The notes under the pieces: generated by a model
Database searches by the model: none
The model's input: the letters and a program-made list of their open reading frames with translations, nothing else
What the model was told of the DNA's origin: nothing
Shown here: one piece after another, positions 1 to 7,230 of the stretch
Layout of the letters: every line of letters starts with the position of its first letter
How positions within the stretch are numbered: the stretch's first letter is position 1
Origin: an uncultured Atopobium sp.
Lineage (GTDB): Bacteria > Actinomycetota > Coriobacteriia > Coriobacteriales > Atopobiaceae
DNA length: 17,666 bases
NCBI GenBank assembly: GCA_916720465.1
Contig: CAKARF010000012.1
Span: 1-17,666, forward strand
Direction: 5' to 3'
Made by a program: the position numbers and the translations under genes

Positions 1-1
1 G

Positions 2-526
2 GAGTATCTGCTGCCTGAGCAGAAGTTCTTTGTTCAGGTTGTTTCGACTGACTATGAGAAGATGTTGGAAGAGGCTCGTTATATTTGCAGCCTTCGTCCC
101 GAGAATACCTATGTAAAGATTCCTGTTACACGTAACGGCTACAAGGCAATTAAGCAGCTCAAGTCCGAGGGTCTTGGTGTTCTTGCGACTGCAATCTATT
201 CAGCTGATGAGGCATTTTTGGCAGCCATGAATGGTGCAGATTACTTGGCTCCGTATGTCAACCGTATGTACAACTACGGTAATGGCGTCGGACAGGTTCT
301 TGATCTTATGCAGATGCTTGAGACTCACGGGCTGAATTCTAAGATTCTTGCTGCATCGTTCAAGTATACCGAGCAGGTCCACGCACTAATCTCTGCGGGT
401 ATTGATGCGGTCACTCTTCCACCTGATATTGTATACAAGATAATGGACCATCCTGGAACAAGGATTGCTGTTAATGAGTTCTCCGCCGCATGGCGCGAGG
501 CTTACGGTAGAGATACGTTGCTCTAA
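2..526 (+). CDS. fsa: Fructose-6-phosphate aldolase / transaldolase-like protein (5' end outside window)
   Basis: This is a class I (Schiff-base) aldolase of the small FSA/TalC transaldolase family. These enzymes act in the cytoplasm and reversibly join a dihydroxyacetone-type donor to glyceraldehyde 3-phosphate, in carbohydrate metabolism. The reading frame is open from base 2, so the start lies upstream. The family is about 220 residues long, so roughly 45 N-terminal residues are missing. The YVKIPVT motif carries the expected Schiff-base lysine (codon at 116-118). It is followed by GTAIYSAD-like and APYVNR segments (the tyrosine is conserved in FSA), then LAASFK and VTLPPD near the C-terminus, all matching the barrel strands of E. 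coli FSA. The stop is at 524-526 and a terminator follows at once. The family assignment is firm. Whether the enzyme is a true FSA or a short transaldolase cannot be settled from the sequence. Confidence 0.88.
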   Translation, partial: EYLLPEQKFFVQVVSTDYEKMLEEARYICSLRPENTYVKIPVTRNGYKAIKQLKSEGLGVLATAIYSADEAFLAAMNGADYLAPYVNRMYNYGNGVGQVLDLMQMLETHGLNSKILAASFKYTEQVHALISAGIDAVTLPPDIVYKIMDHPGTRIAVNEFSAAWREAYGRDTLL

Positions 527-547
527 CACACCATATATACTCAACAA

Positions 548-579
548 AAAAGAGCATCTACGTCAGTAGATGCTCTTTT
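548..579. terminator. Bidirectional intrinsic terminator between convergent genes
   Basis: A perfect 13-bp stem (548-560 with 567-579) encloses the 6-base loop CGTCAG. The arms carry an A-run on the left and a T-run on the right, so the hairpin has a U-tract when transcribed from either side. It lies 21 bases after the aldolase stop and about 65 bases after the stop of the minus-strand zinc-ribbon gene, so it can end both transcripts. Confidence 0.9.
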
Positions 580-645
580 AATGCCTACCTGAGACTTAGC
601 TTCAAACCCAAAATTTGTGCTTAAAGCGTTTACCTCAAGAATTTC

Positions 646-1839
646 TTATCGCTTAGTCAGATAATCTGTCTGCCAAGTTCCACTATCGGAGCTAACAGCA
701 ATGGTGCGACCGCCATCTTTTGATGTGATGGTAAATGGTTCGCTTCGAGTGCTGATTCTACCGCCAAAGCTAATCTTGACAGTATTTTCGTCACCGCTCC
801 AAGTACCCTCTGTGGTTTTATTGTCGCCCTCACGATAAGTGACTGTTCCATCACTCTTCAGAACAATCTCAAGCTTCTTGCCATCGGTTCCAATGCCTGT
901 GTAGGTACCAACCCACTTGTTGACGGTGGACTTAGAGGCCTGAGTATCTTGCTTCTGCTGGTTCTCCTTACCCTTGAGCAGGGAAGTAATCTTGCTTACC
1001 TGGCCGTTAATCTTGTCGCCAAATGAAGCGTAGCTGTAGTCTTTATCGGTGTTGCTTTCCCAAACAGCTTTCTCGTCCTCAAGGTTATTTTGAAGATTCT
1101 TCAGCTCAGTAAGCTTGTTATTTAGGTCAGTTGCATCGGAGTTGTCTGCTGTTGCGCTTGCATCAACAGAGTTGGCTCTAAGACGAGTTTTGTAATCGTT
1201 GAGGAACCAATCAAAAATCTTTTTCTGCTTATCCGTAATTGAGCTGGTGACGTCTTTGAGATGAGAGTCGTCATTGCCGTCAGAAAGAGCAAACTTACCA
1301 TCTTTTTGATCTGCACTGATTTTGTTTTGAATGTCTGTGAGTTGATTGTACGCGGCGAGAAGGGCGGACCTGTCTCCACCGGAGATGAGAGAATCAACAT
1401 CAACGGCATCAACCTGAGAAGAGTAAGACTTCTCAAGATCAGTTACCTCTTGCGCGCGAGCGTTTTGCTGATGGTTCTTGTAGAGCATCCATCCACCAAA
1501 TCCAGCAGCACAAAGCAAAACAAGGGCTACAACTACAGTGAGAATAACCTTACCGGCATTGGAAGGTTTTTTGTTGACGTTCTTTGTCTGAGGCGCGCTC
1601 TCGACAACAGTGGTGTCTTCGGGAGTTTCGACAGAATCAAAAGAACGTGAGGCTCTTGTTCGCGTAATACTTGGGAAATGTGTGGTTGGAGTTACCTCTG
1701 GCTCCGAATTACGGACATCTGATGAAAACATGTCAACATCAGTAGTATCTTCAACAGTGGGTGACTCGATTTTTTCTCCGCAGGACGTACAGAAGACGGA
1801 TCCATCGTTAATTTCTGCACCACAATTAGGACATTTCAT
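646..1839 (-). CDS. Membrane protein with N-terminal zinc ribbon and extracytoplasmic lipocalin-like tail
   Basis: A 397-residue protein of unknown function. Residues 3-20 form a zinc ribbon (C3, C6, C17, C20; two CxxC knuckles). A polar Ser/Thr/Glu-rich linker follows to about residue 95, then a single transmembrane helix at about 97-119. The ribbon is probably cytoplasmic. Residues about 125-300 are charged, helical and coiled-coil-like. The last 90 residues (from about W309) look like a small beta domain, with the WVGTYTG and GTWSGDENTVKISF segments typical of extracellular lipocalin/META-like folds. The start codon is 11 bases past the stop of the gene transcribed just before it, with AAGGA about 8 bases upstream, so the two are almost certainly one operon. 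Zinc-ribbon plus one-helix proteins are widespread in Coriobacteria and Firmicutes and mostly uncharacterised. No function is assigned. Confidence 0.85.
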   Translation of the reverse strand: MKCPNCGAEINDGSVFCTSCGEKIESPTVEDTTDVDMFSSDVRNSEPEVTPTTHFPSITRTRASRSFDSVETPEDTTVVESAPQTKNVNKKPSNAGKVILTVVVALVLLCAAGFGGWMLYKNHQQNARAQEVTDLEKSYSSQVDAVDVDSLISGGDRSALLAAYNQLTDIQNKISADQKDGKFALSDGNDDSHLKDVTSSITDKQKKIFDWFLNDYKTRLRANSVDASATADNSDATDLNNKLTELKNLQNNLEDEKAVWESNTDKDYSYASFGDKINGQVSKITSLLKGKENQQKQDTQASKSTVNKWVGTYTGIGTDGKKLEIVLKSDGTVTYREGDNKTTEGTWSGDENTVKISFGGRISTRSEPFTITSKDGGRTIAVSSDSGTWQTDYLTKR

Positions 1840-1850
1840 CTCTGGAATCC

Positions 1851-2729
1851 TTACTTAACAGCGGTTCCGCATTTACCGCAGAACTTAGCGTTTTCTGGGA
1901 GCTCTGCGCCACAATTAGGGCATGCAGATGGAGCGTCATTATTGTCTGCAGCAGGCTGATCAGCAGTTGAACCTACTACAGGGTCTGCGTTTTCTTCAAC
2001 CACGTCAGCGGTTGGTGCTGCGGAATCGCTCTGAGCGACTGGTGCTGCGGAGTCGCTCTGAACAGCTGGAGTTTGAGCTGGAGCAACGGTGAATGTTGCA
2101 GCGTTTTGCTGCTGAGAAACAACAGCAGCGGCAAATGCAGCCTTCTTTGCCTCATTGTTGCGATAGAAAATGAGTGCGCTTGCGCAAACGATTGCAAGGT
2201 GAATAGCAACGTAAATATAGCCAGCAAGAGAAAGCTCACAGCCAACACTATAAGAATAAGATCCACCTACTGCCTGAGTGATTCCATTTGTAATAGTAGA
2301 TTTGGTGAGAAAAAGAACTAAAAGGTTAGCAAGCCCAGGAATCCATAGGAAAGAAATGAAGTTCTTAAACTTTGGAGAAAGTGAGACAACCATCGTAACA
2401 AGAGAGATGAAAAGCGTCACGTTAAGAATGGCGGTATCAACTATTCCTGCCTTGAGAAAGTCAGAGAATGTGCTGCTTCCATTGCCGAGAAGGCTTGAAG
2501 ACATTTTTATAATTGAGAAAATCGAGGAAAGCTCGGCAAACGAGAAGCTAATAGAAGCAAGTTGACCAGCGCGAATCTCAAATATAGGAGCTAGGAAGAA
2601 AACTGCACTTAAAACGGCTGCAATTGCAACGACAAGGGACAGTTTCTCGTTGTCATACTTATCAAGTTTAGCTAGGTGCTCTTTAACATTGATTGCTTGC
2701 TGATTGGTGGATGAAACTTGTTGATCCAT
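1851..2729 (-). CDS. Four-helix membrane protein with C-terminal zinc ribbon
   Basis: A 292-residue protein of unknown function. Four hydrophobic segments are visible at about 31-52, 94-116, 124-143 and 167-189. A low-complexity Ala/Pro/Gln/Ser stretch follows (about 200-265) and contains a tandem QSDSAAP repeat. The protein ends in a zinc ribbon with C270, C273, C284 and C287 (CPNC...FCGKC). Both ends are predicted cytoplasmic, so the ribbon should face the cytosol. The start is preceded on the minus strand by AAGGAAAGAAGGA, a good purine-rich ribosome binding site. It is the first gene of a two-gene minus-strand operon with the zinc-ribbon protein that follows at an 11-base gap. Its ribbon closely resembles that of the partner but sits at the opposite terminus. 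No enzymatic motif is visible. Confidence 0.85.
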   Translation of the reverse strand: MDQQVSSTNQQAINVKEHLAKLDKYDNEKLSLVVAIAAVLSAVFFLAPIFEIRAGQLASISFSFAELSSIFSIIKMSSSLLGNGSSTFSDFLKAGIVDTAILNVTLFISLVTMVVSLSPKFKNFISFLWIPGLANLLVLFLTKSTITNGITQAVGGSYSYSVGCELSLAGYIYVAIHLAIVCASALIFYRNNEAKKAAFAAAVVSQQQNAATFTVAPAQTPAVQSDSAAPVAQSDSAAPTADVVEENADPVVGSTADQPAADNNDAPSACPNCGAELPENAKFCGKCGTAVK

Positions 2730-3215
2730 GGTTCCTTCTTTCCTTACTAATAACAGGCACTATAAATGTATTATTTCTAGAAACTAATTTGCTGTTTAAT
2801 TGCATAAAACATAATTTGTTCACGATTTATCTGATTAAACTAAATAAAACTTACCTTCTGCACTTTTACGTAAAACCTTCTTTGCTGAGCATGGCAATCC
2901 TTTCATTGAGTTTTGCTTTCAATTACTAAGACGGAGCAAAACCTGTAAAGGTTCAAAATATTTTGCTAAAAATGAGAATAGTGAGGAAAAGGTACTATAA
3001 CGATTCGCCAAATAGGTAGAGGCTCCTTCGGATATGTGAAGATAATATTGTCAAATTGTTGTAGTTCTATGGATATATCTCTGCTCTATATTGAGGCATG
3101 AGTCCTGCTTTTATAGTAGGCAAAGAAAAAAGAACCAAGAAGATAAAAATGAACTTTCTAAGACTTCTGATCGTCTTAGTAAAAAAGACAGGAGGAAGTG
3201 AGAAAGGATTTAAAA
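2730..3215. other. AT-rich divergent intergenic region (486 bp)
   Basis: The region separates the minus-strand zinc-ribbon operon from the plus-strand secreted-protein gene and must hold both promoters. A TATAGT -10-like hexamer reads toward the minus-strand operon, but its -35 (TTAGTT, 17-base spacer) is weak. Several AT-rich -10-like hexamers read toward the plus-strand gene without a convincing -35. AGCAAAA (2935-2941) and TTTTGCT (2961-2967) form an inverted repeat, and another TTTTGCT lies at about 2911. A 7-bp dyad lies at 3158-3179. Short ORFs here lack ribosome binding sites and protein-like composition. No RNA gene is evident. Confidence 0.5.
3158..3179 (+). repeat. Inverted repeat upstream of the secreted-protein gene
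   Basis: CTAAGAC (3158-3164) and GTCTTAG (3173-3179) are perfect complements around an 8-base loop. The dyad ends 23 bases before the ribosome binding site of the gene starting at 3216. It could be a leader stem-loop or a repressor site. There is no T-tract of terminator type. Confidence 0.5.
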
Positions 3216-4478
3216 ATGCTCAAGAATACCAAACAGAAAGTTATCGCAGGCGTTGCAGGACTGGCAGTGGTAGCTGCACTCGGCACAGGCTTTGCTTATG
3301 CCCACGGTGCATTCGCTCCAGCATCTACTCCAGAGGCTCCAGCAGTTGTTGCTAAGGCTAATGTCCAGCGCAACATGAAGCAGCTTACCGCAGCTAACGT
3401 TACCAAGGCTGCCGCTAACCTTACCTTCGCAGGTACTGACGTCTCCGTCACCAACCCTGTATCAGTCTCTATTGCAGACGGTCATGTCATGGTTACTGAG
3501 ACCTCCTCTGACACCGCTGCTAACAACGTCTGGTATGCACCTCGCCGTGCAGCTGCTCTTGCAGCTCGTCTTGCTGAGACTAAGGTCACAGACTCTGCTG
3601 ACGAGAACAAGGACACAGACATCAAAGATGTCACCTATGTTGTCACCGACACAGAGGGTAATGTCAAGATTGCTGTAACCGAGGAGCCAACCGCAGAGGC
3701 TGTAGCTACCGCTGGCAAGCAGACACCTCTTGACGAGACTAACCCAGATGAGGTTAAGTCCACTGTCACCGTTGAGGTAACTGAGGATGAAGCTAAGCAT
3801 ATGGACGAGGTTCAGCCAACCGCTGCCACTAAAACTGAGGCAACGTCCTCTGATACCAAGGCTGACTCCGAGAAGACCTCTGATGCTACTTCTGACAAGA
3901 ATAAGGACGCTAACGCAACTTCTACCGACACTCCAGCTGAGGCTCCAAAGACCGACAAGGTCCTAAACGAGTCCACTGGCTTCACTATGTCTGAGGATAC
4001 CCATGACGGTCTTGCCGATGACGAGAAGACAAACGTTGCAACTTCTGGCGGCAAAGAGGTAACTGACCCAGCAGGTACTGCTATCACTCCAGCAGCTCCA
4101 ACACCTAAGCAGGAGGATGCAACTGAGGCTGAGGCCCCTGCACCAGAGAAAGCAGAAACTGTAGCACAGAACGCTCCAGAGCCAAGCTACTCTGCCCCTG
4201 CTGCGCCATCAAACTCTAACTCCTACGCTACTCCTTCTCAGCCCGCACAGCGAGAGAAGCAAAGGGTATGGGTCGTTGACAAGCCAGCTTGGGATGAAAC
4301 TATTGAAACTGGCTCTCACTACCGTATGTCCGATGGAACCATCTTCTATAACGCTAGTGATGTCACTGCTTATATGAAATCCAAACTCAAGCAGGGAATC
4401 ACAAAAATTTCATACTCCGTTGAGCCAGAATACACAACCGTTCATCACCCAGAAGAAGGTCATTGGGAGTGGCAGTAA
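3216..4478 (+). CDS. Secreted acidic protein with Trp-rich C-terminal domain
   Basis: A 420-residue exported protein of unknown function. An N-terminal signal peptide is clear: basic start, hydrophobic core at about 10-26, likely cleavage after AYA at residue 29. Residues about 30-115 look folded (VSVTNPVSVSIADGHVMV). Residues about 120-340 are acidic, Thr/Ala/Pro/Glu-rich and probably disordered. The last 75 residues form a distinct Trp/Tyr/His-rich segment (VWVVDKPAWDE... HHPEEGHWEWQ). There is no LPXTG signal or C-terminal anchor. I chose the ATG at 3216 because AAAGGA (3203-3208) lies 7 bases upstream. The in-frame GTG at 3198 has GGAGG only 2 bases away and would give the less typical start MRKDLK. 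The C-terminal DGT...M...GIT pattern recurs in the next gene, suggesting paralogous surface proteins acting together. Confidence 0.85.
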   Translation: MLKNTKQKVIAGVAGLAVVAALGTGFAYAHGAFAPASTPEAPAVVAKANVQRNMKQLTAANVTKAAANLTFAGTDVSVTNPVSVSIADGHVMVTETSSDTAANNVWYAPRRAAALAARLAETKVTDSADENKDTDIKDVTYVVTDTEGNVKIAVTEEPTAEAVATAGKQTPLDETNPDEVKSTVTVEVTEDEAKHMDEVQPTAATKTEATSSDTKADSEKTSDATSDKNKDANATSTDTPAEAPKTDKVLNESTGFTMSEDTHDGLADDEKTNVATSGGKEVTDPAGTAITPAAPTPKQEDATEAEAPAPEKAETVAQNAPEPSYSAPAAPSNSNSYATPSQPAQREKQRVWVVDKPAWDETIETGSHYRMSDGTIFYNASDVTAYMKSKLKQGITKISYSVEPEYTTVHHPEEGHWEWQ

Positions 4479-4522
4479 GTCTTAACACTATGGTTCCGTT
4501 GATAAACAAGTAAGAGTTTATA

Positions 4523-4541
4523 GTGTAGCCAGCGGCTACAC
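4523..4541 (+). repeat. Short hairpin between the two secreted-protein genes
   Basis: GTGTAGCC and GGCTACAC form a perfect 8-bp stem around AGC. No T-run follows, so it is not a standard intrinsic terminator. It may be a transcript processing or stability element between the genes ending at 4478 and starting at 4630. Confidence 0.5.
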
Positions 4542-4629
4542 GATAGACTGCATAACAGGTGAATGTCAAAAAAACTAAAATACCTGGTAATAATAGCAAA
4601 TTGTCAAAAACAATAGAAAGGAAAGTACT

Positions 4630-5268
4630 ATGAATATTGATAAACTTCCATTTGTAACAAAGATTGGCACCCTCATTAAGGGCGCAACTATCATCCAGAA
4701 GGTCGGTATGGCAGCAGCAACCGTTGCTGTTGTTGGCGGAACCTCCGCAGGAATTGTCGCAGCTAACACCCAGACAACTAACGTAGAGCCTCGTCCCACA
4801 GCTGCAATTTCTCAGCCAGCAAAAACTGACGAGACAACCAAGCCAGAAGATGCAAAGGCTGATGAGACAAAGGCTGAAGAGGCAACCACCTCAGAGGATG
4901 CAAAGCCAACTGAGGATGCTCAGGCTTCAGATGACTCCTACAAGGTTGTTGAGGAACCAGGACGTCCAGCCAAGCGTGACTGGGAGTACACCTACGCAGA
5001 AGCTGAGGAAAAGCCAGCTGAGTCGCATGATGTTGATTCAGCACCAGCACCAAACCAGGACGACAGCTTCGGCGGCAAGGAAAAGGGACTCCAGTACATC
5101 ATCCTTGCACGAGGTGACAATAACGTAAGCTATTTTGCAACCTACGGTTATGACGGAACATTCTCTTCTCGCGAGGAAGCTATGGCTAATGTCATGACTC
5201 AGCTAGAGAACGATGGCATTACTAATTATACGCTCCAAGAAGATTCTCGCATGATGTATGGTAACTAA
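4630..5268 (+). CDS. Membrane-anchored acidic protein with small C-terminal domain
   Basis: A 212-residue protein of unknown function. The N-terminus has a short basic segment followed by a hydrophobic helix (about 26-45), which acts as a signal anchor or signal peptide. Residues about 50-150 are acidic and low complexity (TKPEDAKADETKAEEA...), probably an extended spacer outside the membrane. Residues about 153-212 form a compact aromatic domain with DGTFSSREEA and NDGITNY. The DGT-x11-M-x6-GIT spacing matches the C-terminal part of the upstream secreted protein exactly. The start is supported by GAAAGGA at 4617-4623. The gene lies 151 bases after its neighbour and is followed by a long hairpin. 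Export and anchoring are inferred from composition. The function is unknown. Confidence 0.82.
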   Translation: MNIDKLPFVTKIGTLIKGATIIQKVGMAAATVAVVGGTSAGIVAANTQTTNVEPRPTAAISQPAKTDETTKPEDAKADETKAEEATTSEDAKPTEDAQASDDSYKVVEEPGRPAKRDWEYTYAEAEEKPAESHDVDSAPAPNQDDSFGGKEKGLQYIILARGDNNVSYFATYGYDGTFSSREEAMANVMTQLENDGITNYTLQEDSRMMYGN

Positions 5269-5291
5269 AGAACTATTAAATAACCCATCTG

Positions 5292-5337
5292 TGAACTGCC
5301 TTCCATTTCTTGGACATAAGAAATGGGAGGCAGTTCA
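5292..5337. repeat. Long 20-bp inverted repeat between convergent genes
   Basis: The arms 5292-5311 and 5318-5337 pair over 20 bp with a single G-U wobble around the loop GGACAT. It sits 23 bases after the stop of the plus-strand secreted-protein gene and about 70 bases after the stop of the minus-strand dGTPase gene. No T-tract follows on either side, so it is better described as a strong transcript-end or stability hairpin that may stop transcription in both directions. A smaller dyad (GCTGACA near 5358, TGTCA near 5376) lies beside it. Confidence 0.7.
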
Positions 5338-5409
5338 TATGCGGGTGGTTGTGATCTGCTGACATGGGTGCTGATTGTCAAGCAAAGATTATTTTAAGTG
5401 AGTTGTTTT

Positions 5410-6951
5410 TTAGCCAAGCATATTGTATGAGTCTTTCCATTCTGCTAGTTGCTTGGCGTCTTCATCGCTAAGACAGCTAATAAAGTCGATGATTAATCTG
5501 ATTTCACAATATAAAAATGAATATTTCTGATTAGATTTCTTGTCAGAGAGTGATTTTAAGTTTACACGAAGATTATAGGGTAATTTTGAAAATTGATTAG
5601 TTTCAAAGTCACTTGATTCGCCTTTCTGGATAAATTCAGTCAAGTACCCCCATATTTTGTCAATAATTATTTCTGTTTCTTTATCTTGAAGTTTTATTTG
5701 TTCAGAATCATAAACATATTTCTCCATCATTTCTTTAAGATTATTCATAGTTGGTTTATGAAAGCATTTTTCATCAAGTAATAACTCATTTTGATAAATT
5801 CCGTCCATTATTTTATTATAATTTTCACAAAATGACCAACATGCGCAATAAATTAATTGTATTTTTAGTTGTGTAATCCAAGTGTGAATAATATTAAATC
5901 TGTCATAGTTATTTGATTTGCTATCTAACTTTTTGTCTAGAATTTCCAGATTGTCCTTGAAATATGATATATGCCGTTCATTGCTTTTCTTAATTTTTTC
6001 TAGTGTTTCCGAGATAATTTCTTCAGTTATACATCCTTTAAAGAAAGCATCTTCAAAATCAGCTGTTCTATAAGCAATATCATCTGCAGCCTCTAAAATA
6101 AATGCTAGAGGATGTCTTGGATAAATATTTTTATTAGGTTTAATGTGGAGTTCTTCAAAAATTTCCTTAACGTCGTCTTCCTCAGAAAGGTAGAACCCTT
6201 TTTTATGAAGATGGACGAAACTATCCTTTGAAATAATCGAGTCTTTACAACAGGTATATTTCATCAAACAGCTTAAGACAGAATAAGTCGGATTAATTAT
6301 TTTCATTTCTTTTATTGAATCAGCTGATAATAAAAATCTAAGCATTTGTGCGTTGCCCTCAATAATACTTAAATCTTGTTTTTCATCATCTTTAAGAGAC
6401 ATAGTGTGAGATTTTTTGTTTATCCATTCTTTTACGGTTTTTTCAAGATATTTTTCACCCTTGTGACCAAATGGGGGATTTCCAATGTCATGAAGTAAGC
6501 CTGCAGTTTTTACTACAGAAATTATATCTTCTTTTCTTGGAAGAAAATCTCTCTGAATACAGGTAAATCGCTTTTTCTTTTCGACTGTTTTTTCATCATT
6601 TTTATCTAACATTCCATTTTCAGGATTAAGATAATATTCAATATATCTATCAATCATTGATATTATCTGTTCTGCTACAGAAGATACCTCGAGAGAGTGA
6701 GTAAGACGAGTTCTTGTGAACTCAGAGCTACTGAAAGCAAATACTTGAGTTTTGTCTTGCATGGCTCGCACAGCTGAAGATGCCGAGACATTAAAGTAAT
6801 CAAATTTAAACGGATATTCAGATGGAACTACCAGGTTTGCTTTGTCGTTGAATTCGTCGGGTATTAAATCGTCAGGATTGCCTTCTTTGCGCGTATCATT
6901 TAGCAAATCATTCCAGGACATTGGTTTTAATTTCGAATTTTCAGTGCACAT
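5410..6951 (-). CDS. dgt: Deoxyguanosinetriphosphate triphosphohydrolase-like HD protein (dGTPase)
   Basis: A 513-residue HD-domain hydrolase of the Dgt family, which splits dGTP (and in some members other dNTPs) into deoxynucleoside and triphosphate. The early QDKTQV motif and TRLTHSLEV with H85 are followed by GLLHDIGNPPFGHKGE with the H154-D155 pair and H163, then EGNAQ (198-202) and LEAADDIAYRTADFEDA with D280. All expected metal-binding positions (H85, H154, D155, D280) are present, so the enzyme looks intact. The length fits the long type of Dgt (E. coli is about 500). The gene is strikingly AT-rich with many AAA, ATA and TTA codons compared with the heat-shock genes beside it, which suggests transfer. 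It stands alone with its own promoter and GGGAGAT ribosome binding site. Such enzymes serve nucleotide-pool control, and some act against phage by depleting dNTPs. Confidence 0.9.
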   Translation of the reverse strand: MCTENSKLKPMSWNDLLNDTRKEGNPDDLIPDEFNDKANLVVPSEYPFKFDYFNVSASSAVRAMQDKTQVFAFSSSEFTRTRLTHSLEVSSVAEQIISMIDRYIEYYLNPENGMLDKNDEKTVEKKKRFTCIQRDFLPRKEDIISVVKTAGLLHDIGNPPFGHKGEKYLEKTVKEWINKKSHTMSLKDDEKQDLSIIEGNAQMLRFLLSADSIKEMKIINPTYSVLSCLMKYTCCKDSIISKDSFVHLHKKGFYLSEEDDVKEIFEELHIKPNKNIYPRHPLAFILEAADDIAYRTADFEDAFFKGCITEEIISETLEKIKKSNERHISYFKDNLEILDKKLDSKSNNYDRFNIIHTWITQLKIQLIYCACWSFCENYNKIMDGIYQNELLLDEKCFHKPTMNNLKEMMEKYVYDSEQIKLQDKETEIIIDKIWGYLTEFIQKGESSDFETNQFSKLPYNLRVNLKSLSDKKSNQKYSFLYCEIRLIIDFISCLSDEDAKQLAEWKDSYNMLG

Positions 6952-6990
6952 GACATCTCCCAGCTAAGTAATAAAAGACCTTACTTATTT

Positions 6991-7018
6991 ATTATATCTT
7001 CAAGTGGGAGATTGTTAA
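6991..7018 (-). promoter_or_regulatory. Sigma-70-type promoter of the dGTPase gene
   Basis: Read on the minus strand, TTAACA (7018-7013) and TATAAT (6996-6991) are separated by 16 bases. This is a perfect -10 and a five-of-six -35, placed about 40 bases before the dgt start. A small dyad, AAGTAA/TTACTT (6966-6986), lies in the leader between promoter and start and could be an operator. Confidence 0.7.
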
Positions 7019-7054
7019 TTACGACTCACCAGCGGTTACAAAACATCGGTGAAA

Positions 7055-7110
7055 AAAATCTACTACAAACTGACTTAGATTATGTATATAAGTCAGACAT
7101 AGGGGTATAA
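7055..7110 (+). promoter_or_regulatory. Heat-shock promoter/operator block of the dnaK operon (HAIR-like)
   Basis: This 56-base block aligns without gaps to 14337-14392 upstream of clpB, with about 40 identical positions. It begins with the 16 identical bases AAAATCTACTACAAAC. Then comes the dyad ACTTAGA (7073-7079), a 7-base spacer and TATAAGT (7087-7093), with an outer G/C pair. Last is GGGTATA (7103-7109), which could be a -10 region. Arms of 7 with a spacer of 7 is the geometry of the HAIR operator bound by HspR, but the bases differ from the classical CTTGAGT/ACTCAAG. HspR is encoded at the end of this operon, so autoregulation is inferred. Confidence 0.65.
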
Positions 7111-7114
7111 GCAA

Positions 7115-7150
7115 AACCGTAAAGCAGAAACACGGTATGTGTTTACGGTT
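7115..7150 (+). promoter_or_regulatory. Structured 5' leader of dnaK with alternative hairpins
   Basis: AACCGTAAA (7115-7123) pairs perfectly with TTTACGGTT (7142-7150). The region between them also allows AAACAC (7128-7133) to pair with GTGTTT (7139-7144), and the two stems compete for the same 3' bases. A further hairpin, CAGGT/ACCTG with flanking CCCC/GGGG, lies at 7159-7186. The leader between the promoter block and the dnaK start is about 120 bases long. A post-transcriptional role is possible but not shown. Confidence 0.45.
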
Positions 7151-7230
7151 AGCTTGTGCCCCTTTTCAGGTCATCTACCTGTGGGGTTTCTCGCCAAACG
7201 GAACACATACATAGGAAAGGATGATTCACA

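Noticed and set aside
3098..3355. 85-codon plus-strand frame before and over the secreted-protein start
   Set aside because: No ribosome binding site, and it overlaps the signal-peptide coding region in another frame. The Arg/Ser/Cys-rich end is typical of a shadow frame.
5292..5337. Standard intrinsic terminator
   Set aside because: The stem is strong but neither strand has a T-run after it. It is listed as an inverted repeat instead.
7021..7150. CIRCE operator (HrcA site) upstream of dnaK
   Set aside because: No TTAGCACTC-N9-GAGTGCTAA-like sequence is present at dnaK or clpB. The dyad found has HAIR-like geometry instead.
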